NCBI RefSeq assembly: GCF_042653545.1
Contig: NZ_JBHSIS010000006.1
Coordinates: 620,001 to 684,000 of the forward strand
Length of the DNA stretch: 64,000 bases
Reading direction: 5' to 3'
Source: Actinophytocola glycyrrhizae
GTDB taxonomy: Bacteria > Actinomycetota > Actinomycetes > Mycobacteriales > Pseudonocardiaceae
The position numbers and the translations under genes were made by a program. Each line of letters begins with the position of its first letter. Within the stretch, counting starts at the first letter, position 1. A model generated the notes under the pieces. It was given only the letters and a program-made list of their open reading frames with translations. It was not told where the DNA came from and made no database searches. Of the stretch, positions 31,464 to 39,937 are shown piece by piece.

Positions 31464-33464
31464 ATGACCAGCCCAGCCAAGGCGGACAAGTCCGCCGTCG
31501 CCGACGTGCTGCGCGCACGTGTCCGGCCCGCCCTGCTGAACCGCTTCGGGCGTGGCGGCAACGCGAACCGTCTGATGGTGGACGCCGCCGCGCTGGCGCC
31601 GATCGCCCAGGACGTCGCGGTGCAGGAGTTGGCCGACCGGATCCAGGACCAGGTCGACCCCGCCGTCGCCGAGGTGGTCGGGGAGTACCTGGTCGTGTTC
31701 GGCGACTACCAGGTCTACCTGACCGGCATGATCGGCCAGACCATGGAGCTCATCGCGATCTGCGACGCGCTGCGTGAGTACGAGTTCATCAACAAGACCG
31801 TCCACGGCGACGGAGCGAAGTCCGCCGCGAAGCTGCTGGAGAAGATCCTCAAGAAGCTGTACGACGTCCTCACCGAGCTGCACCAGCTCAAGGCCCGGCT
31901 GCCGCTGGTGACCGACCAGCCGGGCCTCGCGCCGTTCACGGCGTTCAACGCGAGGATGCGGGACCTGATCGAGGACACCAAGAGACAGGCGGAGGAGGTC
32001 GGCGCGGGGTTCGACGACGCCGTCGACTTCGAGCTCGTGAAGGCCATCGTCCGCAAGGACAAGCACTACAAGCTGGGCACGGCGTTCTACGCGGTCAGGT
32101 CCGGCATCGCGGGCATGTCGCTGGCAGGCGACATCTGCGGGCTGTTCCCCAACCCCTACACCACTCCCGTCAGCATCGCGCTGAGGAACGTCGCACGCGG
32201 TCTGTCCATCGTGGAGACGATCGTGCGCCGCCAGGCCTACGCGCTGTCGAACGAGAACCGGGTCGCGGAGTACCGCAAGAAGCACGCCGAGGGCGACAAG
32301 TGGGAAGCGCACACCGAGGACAAGACCTTGATGGCGCAGATGCTCGTGGACAAACGCAAGGCCGACCTGGAGCTGGCGCTGGTCTGCGCCGACGCGGCGA
32401 TCGGCCCGGTCCTCGACCTGTTCGAGTACTCCGATCTCGCGTGGGACGTCATCCGGCGGACGATCGAGTCCACGTTCGAGGGCTACCTCGACGCGCGGAT
32501 CGAACTGTTGAAGGAGGAGCTGGGCAAGACCTCGGAGGACAGCGTCGTCGTGCGGGCGGCGGACGTGTTCGGGGAGGCACTGCGCAACGAGTTCAAGCAG
32601 GACCTCTTCACGATCCTCAACCCGCTCAACGCTCTCAAGGCGGTCGCGGGGGCGGCGGTGTCCAGCCTCGGCACCAGCATCGCCACCCTGATCTGGGAAC
32701 ACCTCCCCATCGACCCGGGGCAGGCGGTGGACGGCGCCACGCTCAAGGCGCAGATGGACGAGCTCGCGGAGAAGCTGGTCTCCGGCATGCCGAAGCGGGA
32801 CGAGGCGTTCGCCGCGAAGGTGGCGGCCGAGGAGAAGGCAGCTGAGCGGCCGACCGCGGACAAGGACGGCAGGGCGGTCGAGAAGGTGCTCAGCGGCGTG
32901 CTCGTCGACGACGACGGCAAGGCCTACCGGCTGGTGCGGATCGACGGCGCGGTGGGTGCGCTGTACCTGGAGCACCTGGACTTCCGGCCGGGGCAGGCCG
33001 ACGACGAGGTCCTCGCGCCCCTCGCGGTGCTGCCCAAGGCCGACGACCGGGCCCGCGCGATCGACGAGGTCGACCTCACCGTCGGTTTCACGCTCGGCCA
33101 CCCGGCGCCGGCGGGCATGACCGCCACCAGGCACCTGTGGGTCCGCATCGGCGTCATCTGGGGCTACCTCGACACCGAGACCGAGAAGTTCTGGCCCGCC
33201 ACCGTCGACCCGGCGGGGTTCGCGAACTGGCGGACCCGCAAGATCGTGCCGGACGGCTACTACGAGGGCGGCGAACACGTGAAGGGCAAGTGGTACCGGC
33301 CGTTCCCCGAACACCACGCCGGGTTCTACCTGTTCAAGCACAAGGGCACGGACGAGATGGAGTGGGCCCGGTCCCAGGACAACACAGGCTCGGGCCGCGG
33401 CGCCAACAACACGATCGCAGGGCTGACGAAGCCGTCCGACCGGTTCGACCTCGCCCGCCTCTGA
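31464..33464 (+). CDS. 666-residue unassigned protein, end of eCIS operon, cargo candidate
   Basis: ATG 31464 follows a GAGAGGAG site. Residues 1 to about 450 are strongly helical with many Lys/Glu (..KSAAKLLEKILKKLYDVLTELHQLK..; ..ESTFEGYLDARIELLKEELGKTSED..) and a mildly hydrophobic patch near 205-240. About 455-666 look beta-rich, ending YYEGGEHVKGKWYRPFPEHHAGFYLFKHKGTDEMEW.. followed by a short polar tail. No signal peptide, no clear catalytic motif, no recognised family. As the last gene of a cap-led eCIS operon, closed by a strong terminator, it could be an effector, an assembly factor, or the missing tape measure. Confidence 0.6.
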   Translation: MTSPAKADKSAVADVLRARVRPALLNRFGRGGNANRLMVDAAALAPIAQDVAVQELADRIQDQVDPAVAEVVGEYLVVFGDYQVYLTGMIGQTMELIAICDALREYEFINKTVHGDGAKSAAKLLEKILKKLYDVLTELHQLKARLPLVTDQPGLAPFTAFNARMRDLIEDTKRQAEEVGAGFDDAVDFELVKAIVRKDKHYKLGTAFYAVRSGIAGMSLAGDICGLFPNPYTTPVSIALRNVARGLSIVETIVRRQAYALSNENRVAEYRKKHAEGDKWEAHTEDKTLMAQMLVDKRKADLELALVCADAAIGPVLDLFEYSDLAWDVIRRTIESTFEGYLDARIELLKEELGKTSEDSVVVRAADVFGEALRNEFKQDLFTILNPLNALKAVAGAAVSSLGTSIATLIWEHLPIDPGQAVDGATLKAQMDELAEKLVSGMPKRDEAFAAKVAAEEKAAERPTADKDGRAVEKVLSGVLVDDDGKAYRLVRIDGAVGALYLEHLDFRPGQADDEVLAPLAVLPKADDRARAIDEVDLTVGFTLGHPAPAGMTATRHLWVRIGVIWGYLDTETEKFWPATVDPAGFANWRTRKIVPDGYYEGGEHVKGKWYRPFPEHHAGFYLFKHKGTDEMEWARSQDNTGSGRGANNTIAGLTKPSDRFDLARL

Positions 33465-33470
33465 CCACCG

Positions 33471-33513
33471 CGAAACGGTCGGCGGTGGCAACGCGCCACC
33501 GCCGACCGTTTCG
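33471..33513. terminator. 19-bp perfect hairpin, bidirectional terminator
   Basis: The arm cgaaacggtcggcggtggc (33471-33489) pairs exactly with 33495-33513 across a five-base loop. It starts seven bases after the 666-residue gene stop and ends 18 bases before the stop of the convergent membrane-protein gene, so it can end transcription from both sides. There is no T-run, as is usual for actinomycete terminators. Confidence 0.9.
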
Positions 33514-33530
33514 TGTGTACCACGCGGCGA

Positions 33531-34550
33531 TCACACCCAGGGCGCGACCGGGAACCACGGGATGATGTCGAGCATGGCGAGCAGCCGGACGTCCCAGTAC
33601 AGGACCAGGAACACACCCGGGATGATCAGCGCAGCCCCGGTGAGCACCGTCAGGCGCTGGGGGTCCGCGGACAGCCAGCGCTGGAGCCGCCCGCTCGTGA
33701 AGGCGATGATCAGCATCAGCACCGCGAGCACCACGATGTTGCCGACCGACTGGAGCACGAACGCGCCCGCACCGTACAACGGGTTGCCGGACTCCGCCGC
33801 GTCCCGGAACAGCATGCGGAACAGCGGGAACGGCCTGCCGATCAGGAAAGCCCCCACCAGCGCGCCCATGAACACCAATGGCGCGTTGGGGAAGCGCGGC
33901 GCGATCCGGGCGAAGGGGTCGCGCACGAACCCGAGCGAGGCCAGGCCGAGGTAGGCCATGACCACCCCGATCAGGCCGAACACCACCATCGACTGACCGA
34001 GCCTGCCGGGGATCTCACCCGGCTGGCTCGCCGCGGTGTCGAACTGCGGCATGCCGGTGCCGACGAGGCCGACGACCACGCCGTACACCGCGGACACCAC
34101 CACCATGCCGACGGCGAGCCACAGCATGGGCCGCAACGTGGTCAGCACCCGCTGCCACCGGCCGCCAGCACCACCGACCATCGGTGCGACGGTGCCGAAC
34201 ACCGCGATGTTGCAGGCGGTGAACGTGCCGGCGAGCCCGGAGACGAACGCGAACACGATGCCCGCCGCCGCGCCGGCGATGGCCGTCTCCTTCGCGTCGT
34301 GGCCCAGCATCGCGTTGGCCACGCTGTCCCCGATGACGCTGTCCACGAAGGACGCCGACCAGATCACGGTCAGCAGGAATCCGGCCAGCACGCTGAACCC
34401 GACGACCTTCCACCGCCGCCGGGGGAAATGGCCGTTGACGAACGCGCTCGTGGCCGCGGCGGGCGTGACCGGATCGGCGGCCGACACCTCACCGGAATCG
34501 GCGGCCGACACATTTTCGGCAGGCTGGCCCGATCGTAAACTACTGGACAT
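33531..34550 (-). CDS. multi-pass membrane protein of unknown function
   Basis: About 339 residues from ATG 34550, which has an AGAGG site eight bases upstream; an in-frame GTG at 34565 would add five residues. After a polar 45-residue N-terminus come about eight hydrophobic helices (..WKVVGFSVLAGFLLTVIWSASFVD..; ..GIVFAFVSGLAGTFTACNIAVFG..; ..IPGVFLVLYWDVRLLAMLDIIPWFPV..). The 'GxxTACNIAVFG' region and repeated small-residue helices recall DsbD/CcdA-like transporters, but the paired cysteines of that family are absent, so I leave the function open. Monocistronic between two hairpins. Confidence 0.65.
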   Translation of the reverse strand: MSSSLRSGQPAENVSAADSGEVSAADPVTPAAATSAFVNGHFPRRRWKVVGFSVLAGFLLTVIWSASFVDSVIGDSVANAMLGHDAKETAIAGAAAGIVFAFVSGLAGTFTACNIAVFGTVAPMVGGAGGRWQRVLTTLRPMLWLAVGMVVVSAVYGVVVGLVGTGMPQFDTAASQPGEIPGRLGQSMVVFGLIGVVMAYLGLASLGFVRDPFARIAPRFPNAPLVFMGALVGAFLIGRPFPLFRMLFRDAAESGNPLYGAGAFVLQSVGNIVVLAVLMLIIAFTSGRLQRWLSADPQRLTVLTGAALIIPGVFLVLYWDVRLLAMLDIIPWFPVAPWV

Positions 34551-34739
34551 CACGTCACCTCTCACAGGGATACCATTCGCCGGTCACCCATTCCCGTGAT
34601 CTACGAAAACCGGCGAATCGACGGTATCCCCGACAGGCCACCGCCCCCTTGCCTGTTGAGACAACAGGCAGACAACTCCGCATTTCCCGAAAAGGAACCC
34701 GGACGGGCAATAAATGCTGCCCCGAAAGGGCTTTTCAGT

Positions 34740-34762
34740 GTCCTGAACGACGCGTTCAGGAC
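34740..34762 (-). terminator. 9-bp hairpin at the end of the DUF4241 gene
   Basis: gtcctgaac (34740-34748) and gttcaggac (34754-34762) are exact reverse complements around a five-base loop. The stop codon of the minus-strand DUF4241 gene (34756-34758) lies inside the structure. Overlap of a stop codon with a terminator stem is common in compact genomes. Reading on the minus strand, an AAAAG run follows rather than a T-run. Confidence 0.5.
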
Positions 34763-35970
34763 ACGGTCGACGGAGTGGCGTTGCGGAGGATCATGAAGTC
34801 GAACACGAAGCCGGTCACCGCGCCGGACTCGGTGCGGCCGACCCACACGGGGTAGCCGCCGTCGCCCCAGCCCGTTTCGACCGCGAGCAGGTTCGCGCCC
34901 GACTCCGGTTCCGGGACGTTCGTGACGTGACCGGAGAACTCCACGTCCTCGATCGTGTCCTCGAAGGACTCCGCGACCTCCGCGTCGACCAACGCGAGCA
35001 GGCCACCGTCGACGCCGACCGAGAAGTAGCTGTCGTCGCCGAGCATCCGCACGTCCTCGCCCTCGCGGAGCGCGGGTTCCCAGCGCGCCGCCGGCGCGTC
35101 GCTGATCACCAGCTTGGCCGCCGCCACGCGGGTGTGGCCGGGGTCGTCGGCGAACCGGACCACCGACAGCACCAGCGGGTACTCCCCCGGCTCGACGACG
35201 TCGACGTACGGCTCCTGCTCGAACATCCACGGGTCCGGATCCGCCGCGACCAGGTTGCCACTCGGCAGCCACAGCCGCCCGCCGTCGACGACCTCCACCG
35301 TCACCTCGCGGCCGTCGTCGTCCAGCCGGAACCGGCCGCCCGCGGTGAACATCTCGTCCAGGCCGGCCGGCCGCATCGGGGTCGGCGGGTGCCACGGCGG
35401 CGCCACCTCGGGGCCCGCGTCGGCGACCTCGCGGACCGTCAGCCGGACCGGCCCGGCCAGCAGCTCGTCCAGGTAAGCGAGCGCCACCCAGTCGCCGAAA
35501 CGCGTCATCGGCCGGGACGTCTTCGCCAGTTCCAGTGGCTCGACCTCGTCGAGGTCGTCCGTGAAGCCCCAGTCGTGGCGGTCGCCGTCCAGGCCGTACT
35601 CGCTCGACCGCTGGGGCACACCCGTGTCGAACTCGAGCTGGTCCGGCGAGGTGTACACCCACTGCTCGGCCAGCCGCAGCACGAGCATGCCGACGCCGTC
35701 CGCGGTGGGGAACCGGCGCAGCTCCACCATCCGGTCGCGCCTGCCCTGGTCGTCGAACAGCCAGGCCGCCGCGTGGTGGGCCTGCCAGCACACCTCGACC
35801 AGCGCCAACGGCCTGCCCTCCGCCAGCAACACGACGGCGTACTGCTCACCCGCCTCGTCGCGCTCGCGCGCCACGGACTCCGGAAGCGGTCGCACGACCG
35901 TCGCCGACCCGGGGTCCCAGCCCTCGCAGTAGACGACTTGGGCAGAGATGAAGGCGGTGTCAGTGGTCAC
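34756..35970 (-). CDS. DUF4241 domain protein
   Basis: 404 residues from GTG 35970 (TTDTAFISAQVVYCEGWDPG..). The C-terminal 200 residues contain the DUF4241 pattern: '..YPLVLSVVRFADDPGHTRVAAAKLVISDAPAARWEPAL', '..FSVGVDGGLLALVDAEVAE', '..GWGDGGYPVWVGRTESGAVTGFVFDFMIL'. The N-terminal half has a separate beta-rich domain with 'RRFPTADGVGMLVLRLAEQWVY'. No enzymatic residues are recognised. Such proteins are frequent in actinomycetes and have sometimes been tied to polymorphic toxin immunity; here the context does not show that. It is divergent from the PIG-L gene with only 34 bases between starts. Confidence 0.75.
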   Translation of the reverse strand: MTTDTAFISAQVVYCEGWDPGSATVVRPLPESVARERDEAGEQYAVVLLAEGRPLALVEVCWQAHHAAAWLFDDQGRRDRMVELRRFPTADGVGMLVLRLAEQWVYTSPDQLEFDTGVPQRSSEYGLDGDRHDWGFTDDLDEVEPLELAKTSRPMTRFGDWVALAYLDELLAGPVRLTVREVADAGPEVAPPWHPPTPMRPAGLDEMFTAGGRFRLDDDGREVTVEVVDGGRLWLPSGNLVAADPDPWMFEQEPYVDVVEPGEYPLVLSVVRFADDPGHTRVAAAKLVISDAPAARWEPALREGEDVRMLGDDSYFSVGVDGGLLALVDAEVAESFEDTIEDVEFSGHVTNVPEPESGANLLAVETGWGDGGYPVWVGRTESGAVTGFVFDFMILRNATPSTVS

Positions 35971-35971
35971 C

Positions 35972-35983
35972 CCAGGATCCTGG
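35972..35983. promoter_or_regulatory. 12-bp palindrome in a 34-bp divergent gap
   Basis: ccaggatcctgg is a perfect palindrome lying two bases beyond the DUF4241 GTG start and about 20 bases before the PIG-L ATG. With so little space, the two promoters must overlap the opposite genes or the transcripts must be almost leaderless. A dimeric regulator bound here would affect both. It is short enough to be chance. Confidence 0.3.
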
Positions 35984-36004
35984 CACCTCGCGTAAGTTCT
36001 CATC

Positions 36005-36778
36005 ATGGCCACCCTGGTTTCCTTCCACGCACACCCCGACGACGAGTGCATCGCCTGCGGCGGTGTGCTGCGCAAGGCGCACGAGGAGGGCCACCGGGTC
36101 GTTCTCGTCGTCGCCACCCGCGGTGAGCTGGGCGAAGTGCCCGACGGGTTCCTCGACGACGGCGAGGAGCTGTGGCAGCGCAGGGTCGTCGAGACCCACG
36201 CGGCCGCCGACATCCTCGGTGTCGACCGGGTGGAGTTCCTCGGCTACACCGACTCCGGGATGATGGGCGAGCCGACGAACGACCGGCCGGGCACGTTCTG
36301 GACCGCGGACGTCGAGGAGGCCGCCGCGAAGCTCGCCGCGATCCTGCGCGAGGAGAACGCGGACGTGCTGACCGTGTACGACGACCACGGCGGCTACGGC
36401 CACCCCGACCACATCCAGGTCCACCGCGTCGGCATGCGGGCCGCCGAGCTGGCCGGCACGGAGAAGGTCTTCCAGGCCACGATCAACCGCGACCGCGCCA
36501 TCGCGGGCCAGCGCGAGTTCGCCGACCGCGCGGGTGTCGAGATGCCGGAGTTCCCCCCGGACTTCGGCACGCCGGAGTCGGTGATCACCTGTTCGGTCGA
36601 CGTCACCGCGTACACCGGGCACAAGCGCAAGGCGATGCGCGCGCACGCGAGCCAGATCAGCGAGCAGTCGTTCTTCCTGGCGATGCCGGACGACGCGTTC
36701 ACGTTCGCGTTCGGCACCGAGTGGTTCATCCGCGCCGGTCAGGGCCCCGGGATCACCGAGACGGACCTGATGGCATGA
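36005..36778 (+). CDS. PIG-L family deacetylase (MshB/Mca-like)
   Basis: 257 residues with the family's metal site: 'HAHPDDE' at 8-14 (His10, Asp13, Glu14 region) and 'GYGHPDHIQVHR' near 138, which gives the third zinc ligand. PIG-L enzymes remove N-acetyl groups from GlcNAc-type substrates; in actinomycetes they serve mycothiol synthesis (MshB), mycothiol conjugate cleavage (Mca) or glycopeptide tailoring. Length is close to Mca/MshB but the genomic setting gives no specificity. The stop overlaps the ATG of the next gene (ATGA), so the two are co-translated. Confidence 0.88.
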   Translation: MATLVSFHAHPDDECIACGGVLRKAHEEGHRVVLVVATRGELGEVPDGFLDDGEELWQRRVVETHAAADILGVDRVEFLGYTDSGMMGEPTNDRPGTFWTADVEEAAAKLAAILREENADVLTVYDDHGGYGHPDHIQVHRVGMRAAELAGTEKVFQATINRDRAIAGQREFADRAGVEMPEFPPDFGTPESVITCSVDVTAYTGHKRKAMRAHASQISEQSFFLAMPDDAFTFAFGTEWFIRAGQGPGITETDLMA

Positions 36779-37896
36779 CGGTGGACCTCCACCACGAGGT
36801 CACCGGGCACGGCACGCCGGTCGTGCTGTCCGGTTCGCTCGGCAGCGACCTGCGCATGTGGGACCCGCAGGTGGCGACGTTGGTGGCGGCCGGTTTCCAG
36901 GTGATCAGGTACGACCACCGCGGCCACGGCTCCTCCCCTGCGCCGGAGGGCCCGTACACGCTGGCGGAGCTGGCCACGGACCTGCTGGCGCTGCTCGACC
37001 GCCTCGGCCTGCGGCGGGTGTCGCTGGCGGGGCTGTCGCTTGGCGGCATGGTCGGCATGTGGCTGGCCGAGAACGAGCCGGACCGGCTCGACCGGCTGGT
37101 GCTGTGCTGCACGTCGGCGGCGCTGGGCCCGGCGTCGATGTGGCGGGAACGCGCGGAAACGGCCCGCACCCAGGGCATGGCGGCACTGGCGGACGCGGCG
37201 GTCGACCGCTGGGTGACACCCGCGTTCAAGACCGAGCACCCGGACAGGGCGGCCTGGCTGCGGGACATGGTCGCGGGCCACCCGGCCGAGGGCTACGCGT
37301 CGTGCTGCACAGCCATCGAGAAGATGTCGATCGTGGACTCACTGGCCACGATCACCACCCCGACGCTGGTGATCGCGGCCGCCGACGACCCGGCCACCCC
37401 ACCGGACCACGCCCGCCGCATCGCCGACGCGATCCCCGGCGCCCGGCTGGAGATCGTGCCGAACGCCGCCCACCTCGGCAACGTCGAGCAGCCCGCGGCG
37501 TTCACCGGCCTGATCATCGACCACCTCCGCCCGGACCGCGGCGGCACCGGCACGACGACCCGCAGGCAGGTGCTCGGCGACGAGCACGTGGACCGCGCCG
37601 AAGCCGCGACGACCGCGTTCACCAGGCCGTTCCAGGAGTACGTCACCGAGGGCGCGTGGGGCTCGGTGTGGTCCCGCCCCGGCCTGGACCGCCGGACCCG
37701 CAGCGCGGTGACGCTGGCGGCACTGACCGCGTTGCGCGCACACGAGGAACTCCCGATGCACGTCCGCGCCGCCCGCCGCCACGGCCTGACCGAGGCGGAG
37801 ATCGCGGAGATCCTGCTGCACACCGCGGTGTACACGGGCGCACCGGCAGCGAACGCGGCATTCACCATCGCGCAACACACACTGGCCGAGGAGTAA
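36775..37896 (+). CDS. pcaL: 3-oxoadipate enol-lactonase / 4-carboxymuconolactone decarboxylase fusion
   Basis: 373 residues combining two enzymes. Residues 1 to about 255 are an alpha/beta hydrolase with oxyanion/nucleophile motifs (RYDHRGHGSS; GLSLGG with Ser88; His in NAAHLGNVEQP), matching PcaD. After a short linker, about 270-373 match PcaC (..RRTRSAVTLAALTALRAHEELPMHVRAARRHGLTEAEIAEILLHTAVYTGAPAANAAF). The fused PcaL of actinomycetes performs successive decarboxylation and lactone hydrolysis in the protocatechuate branch of the beta-ketoadipate pathway. No pcaG, pcaH, pcaB, pcaI or pcaR is nearby, and instead it is translationally coupled to a PIG-L deacetylase, which is unusual. Confidence 0.85.
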   Translation: MTVDLHHEVTGHGTPVVLSGSLGSDLRMWDPQVATLVAAGFQVIRYDHRGHGSSPAPEGPYTLAELATDLLALLDRLGLRRVSLAGLSLGGMVGMWLAENEPDRLDRLVLCCTSAALGPASMWRERAETARTQGMAALADAAVDRWVTPAFKTEHPDRAAWLRDMVAGHPAEGYASCCTAIEKMSIVDSLATITTPTLVIAAADDPATPPDHARRIADAIPGARLEIVPNAAHLGNVEQPAAFTGLIIDHLRPDRGGTGTTTRRQVLGDEHVDRAEAATTAFTRPFQEYVTEGAWGSVWSRPGLDRRTRSAVTLAALTALRAHEELPMHVRAARRHGLTEAEIAEILLHTAVYTGAPAANAAFTIAQHTLAEE

Positions 37897-38018
37897 CGCC
37901 CCGGCAGAACCACGGCACAAGTGCCGTCAATGGGCCATTCAGGGCGCCCAGCGCCCGAACGCGCCTTTCAGGGCATTGCCACGGCCCCCGGGTCGCAGCA
38001 GCCCCGCGGCCCGAAGCG

Positions 38019-38882
38019 CTAGCCGAACTCGATCTGCGACACCAGCTTCTCCGGTTGCGGCGCCCCGTCGGCCACCGCGACCGCGTACGACAGCCGCAGC
38101 GTCTCCCCCGCCGCCACCGGCACCTCCGCCGCGAAGAACGGCGCCGGGCACACGCACGCGAACGGTGTCGCCCGCACGAACCACATCACCGGGTGCCCCG
38201 GGTTGCCCGGCGCGTCCACGAACACCAGCGTCGACGCGCGCCCGTGCCCGTCATGACGGCCCCGGTAGGCGAGCCAGGGCGCGCGGCAGCCCATCAGCTC
38301 GTCACCGCCAGTGCCCGTCGGCAGCAGCACCTCACCGTCGGTGAACGACCGAGGTCCGCGCCACATCAGCCCGCCGTACCCGGCGTTCGGGCGTCCCGAG
38401 GTGGTGGGGCTGCCGATGGGGATCGTCGCGCCGGACACGTTCGTCATCGCGGTCGTGAACACCAGCACCCACCCATCGTCCACAAGGGACAGTCGCAGGG
38501 TGCGTTCCTCGGCGAACAGCACCGAGCCGTCGCCGGACAGCCAGTCGAGCAGCTGCGTCACCGTGCCGCCCTCGACGGTCAGCGTCCGGTGCGCCTGCGT
38601 GCCGTTGTTGTCCAGCTGCACGTAACCCTTGTCCCGCACGAAGGTCGGGCCGCCCCAGAAGTTCTGCGTGCCCACGTTCGGCAGCGACCACGCGAGGCCC
38701 TTGTGCCACACGTGGTCGTGCGGCCGGTAGATCGACACCACGTCCCCGGTCAGCGTGCGGAGCGGGTGGAAGTACGGCCGGGGCGACTCGACACCCGGCT
38801 CCGGCGGCCGGTACACGTACCGGCACAGCGGCATCCCGTCGTGCGTCGCCAGCAGCGCGACCCCGTCGTCGGTCAGTTCCAC
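38019..38882 (-). CDS. PmoA-like (DUF6807) family protein of a sugar operon
   Basis: 287 residues from GTG 38882, ten bases inside the end of the upstream oxidoreductase gene. It reads ..PLCRYVYRPPEPGVESPRPYFHPLRTLTGDVVSIYRPHDHVWHKGLAWSLPNVG.., and later ..NFWGGPTFVRDKGYVQLDNNG... This is the family often labelled 'PmoA' although it has nothing to do with membrane methane monooxygenase; conserved His and Trp suggest a beta-sandwich carbohydrate-active role. It regularly travels with Gfo/Idh/MocA oxidoreductases, as here. Last gene of a three-gene operon. Confidence 0.8.
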   Translation of the reverse strand: MELTDDGVALLATHDGMPLCRYVYRPPEPGVESPRPYFHPLRTLTGDVVSIYRPHDHVWHKGLAWSLPNVGTQNFWGGPTFVRDKGYVQLDNNGTQAHRTLTVEGGTVTQLLDWLSGDGSVLFAEERTLRLSLVDDGWVLVFTTAMTNVSGATIPIGSPTTSGRPNAGYGGLMWRGPRSFTDGEVLLPTGTGGDELMGCRAPWLAYRGRHDGHGRASTLVFVDAPGNPGHPVMWFVRATPFACVCPAPFFAAEVPVAAGETLRLSYAVAVADGAPQPEKLVSQIEFG

Positions 38883-39937
38883 GGCGCACCCGTCCCGTCC
38901 ATCCGGTGGTAGAACGGCGAGTCCGGCGTCAGCTCGCCCCTGCGCACCCGCGCGCCGGTGAACGCGGAGGCGTAGATCGCGGCGATCAGCTCGACCGTCA
39001 GCCTGGTGTCCGGCAGCGTCACCGGCGGCGCGACACCGGCCGACAGCGCGGCCAGCACGGCCGCGAACTGGGCCTTGTGCCCGCTCGGCACGCCGGACGG
39101 GCCGGTCGCCCACGCCGAGGACACCTCGGTCTCGTGTCCCGGCGCGGCCGTGACCCGCCAGTCGTGGTCGGCGTAGCCGTACACGTGGTCCAGCTCGACC
39201 GACGCGTGCTCGAAGTCGAACCGCAGGTAGCTCTGTTCTCTCGGGGACACCACACTGTTCACTATCGTCGCGACGGCGCCGTTCGCGAAGGTGACGATCG
39301 CGGACGACAGGTCCTCGGTCGCGGTCGGCTTGACCTGCCGGGCCGCGACCGCGACCACCTCGGTCCACTCGCCGAGCACCGACAGCAGCAGGTCGAACTG
39401 GTGGATCCCGTGCCCCATCGTGGGCCCGCCGCCCTCGACCTCCCACTTCCCGCGCCACGGCACGGCGAAGTAGTCGTCCGGCCGGAACCACAGCGTGTGG
39501 CACACGGCCGCGGTCGGGCGGCCGAGCCTGGCGTCGCCGACAAGGCCGCGCAGGCGGGCGGCGCCGCTGCCGAACCGGTGCTGGAACACGGTCGCGAAGA
39601 ACGCGTCCCCGGTGGCGGCCTCGATCGCGTCCAGCTCGGCGAGGCTCCGCACCGGCGGTTTCTCGCACAGCACCGACACCCCGCGCGACAGGCACGCGAT
39701 CGCCTGCGGCGCGTGCAGTCCCGGCGGCGTGCACAGCGTGACCAGGTCCGGTCTCTCGCGGTCGAGCAGCTCGTCCAACGTCGGGTACACCGACGGCACC
39801 GACCACTTCTCGGCGTACGCGGCGAGCACGGCGGCGTCGATGTCGGTGGCGGCGACGACACGGGCCCGCCCCGCCAGCGCTTCCGCGTGGAAACCCGCGA
39901 TCACCCCGGTGCCCACGATCGCGCACGACAGCTCCAT
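38873..39937 (-). CDS. Gfo/Idh/MocA family NAD(P)-dependent oxidoreductase
   Basis: 354 residues. The N-terminal Rossmann fold has the dinucleotide motif 'CAIVGTGVIAGFHAEAL', then the family signature '..VSVLCEKPPVRSLAEL' with the catalytic Lys in EKP. The C-terminal half carries 'GGGPTMGHGIHQFDLLLSVLGE' (substrate-binding His region). Such enzymes oxidise or epimerise sugars and inositols. ATG 39937 overlaps the GH3 stop (TGATG), so glycosidase and oxidoreductase are co-translated. The likely role is processing the monosaccharide that the GH3 enzyme releases. Confidence 0.88.
   Translation of the reverse strand: MELSCAIVGTGVIAGFHAEALAGRARVVAATDIDAAVLAAYAEKWSVPSVYPTLDELLDRERPDLVTLCTPPGLHAPQAIACLSRGVSVLCEKPPVRSLAELDAIEAATGDAFFATVFQHRFGSGAARLRGLVGDARLGRPTAAVCHTLWFRPDDYFAVPWRGKWEVEGGGPTMGHGIHQFDLLLSVLGEWTEVVAVAARQVKPTATEDLSSAIVTFANGAVATIVNSVVSPREQSYLRFDFEHASVELDHVYGYADHDWRVTAAPGHETEVSSAWATGPSGVPSGHKAQFAAVLAALSAGVAPPVTLPDTRLTVELIAAIYASAFTGARVRRGELTPDSPFYHRMDGTGAPWN

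Noticed and set aside
33531..34550. Cytochrome c biogenesis CcdA/DsbD
   Set aside because: Helix pattern is loosely similar but the conserved cysteine pair is missing.
38019..38882. Particulate methane monooxygenase subunit
   Set aside because: The 'PmoA' label of this family is historical; the protein lacks membrane helices and sits in a sugar operon.
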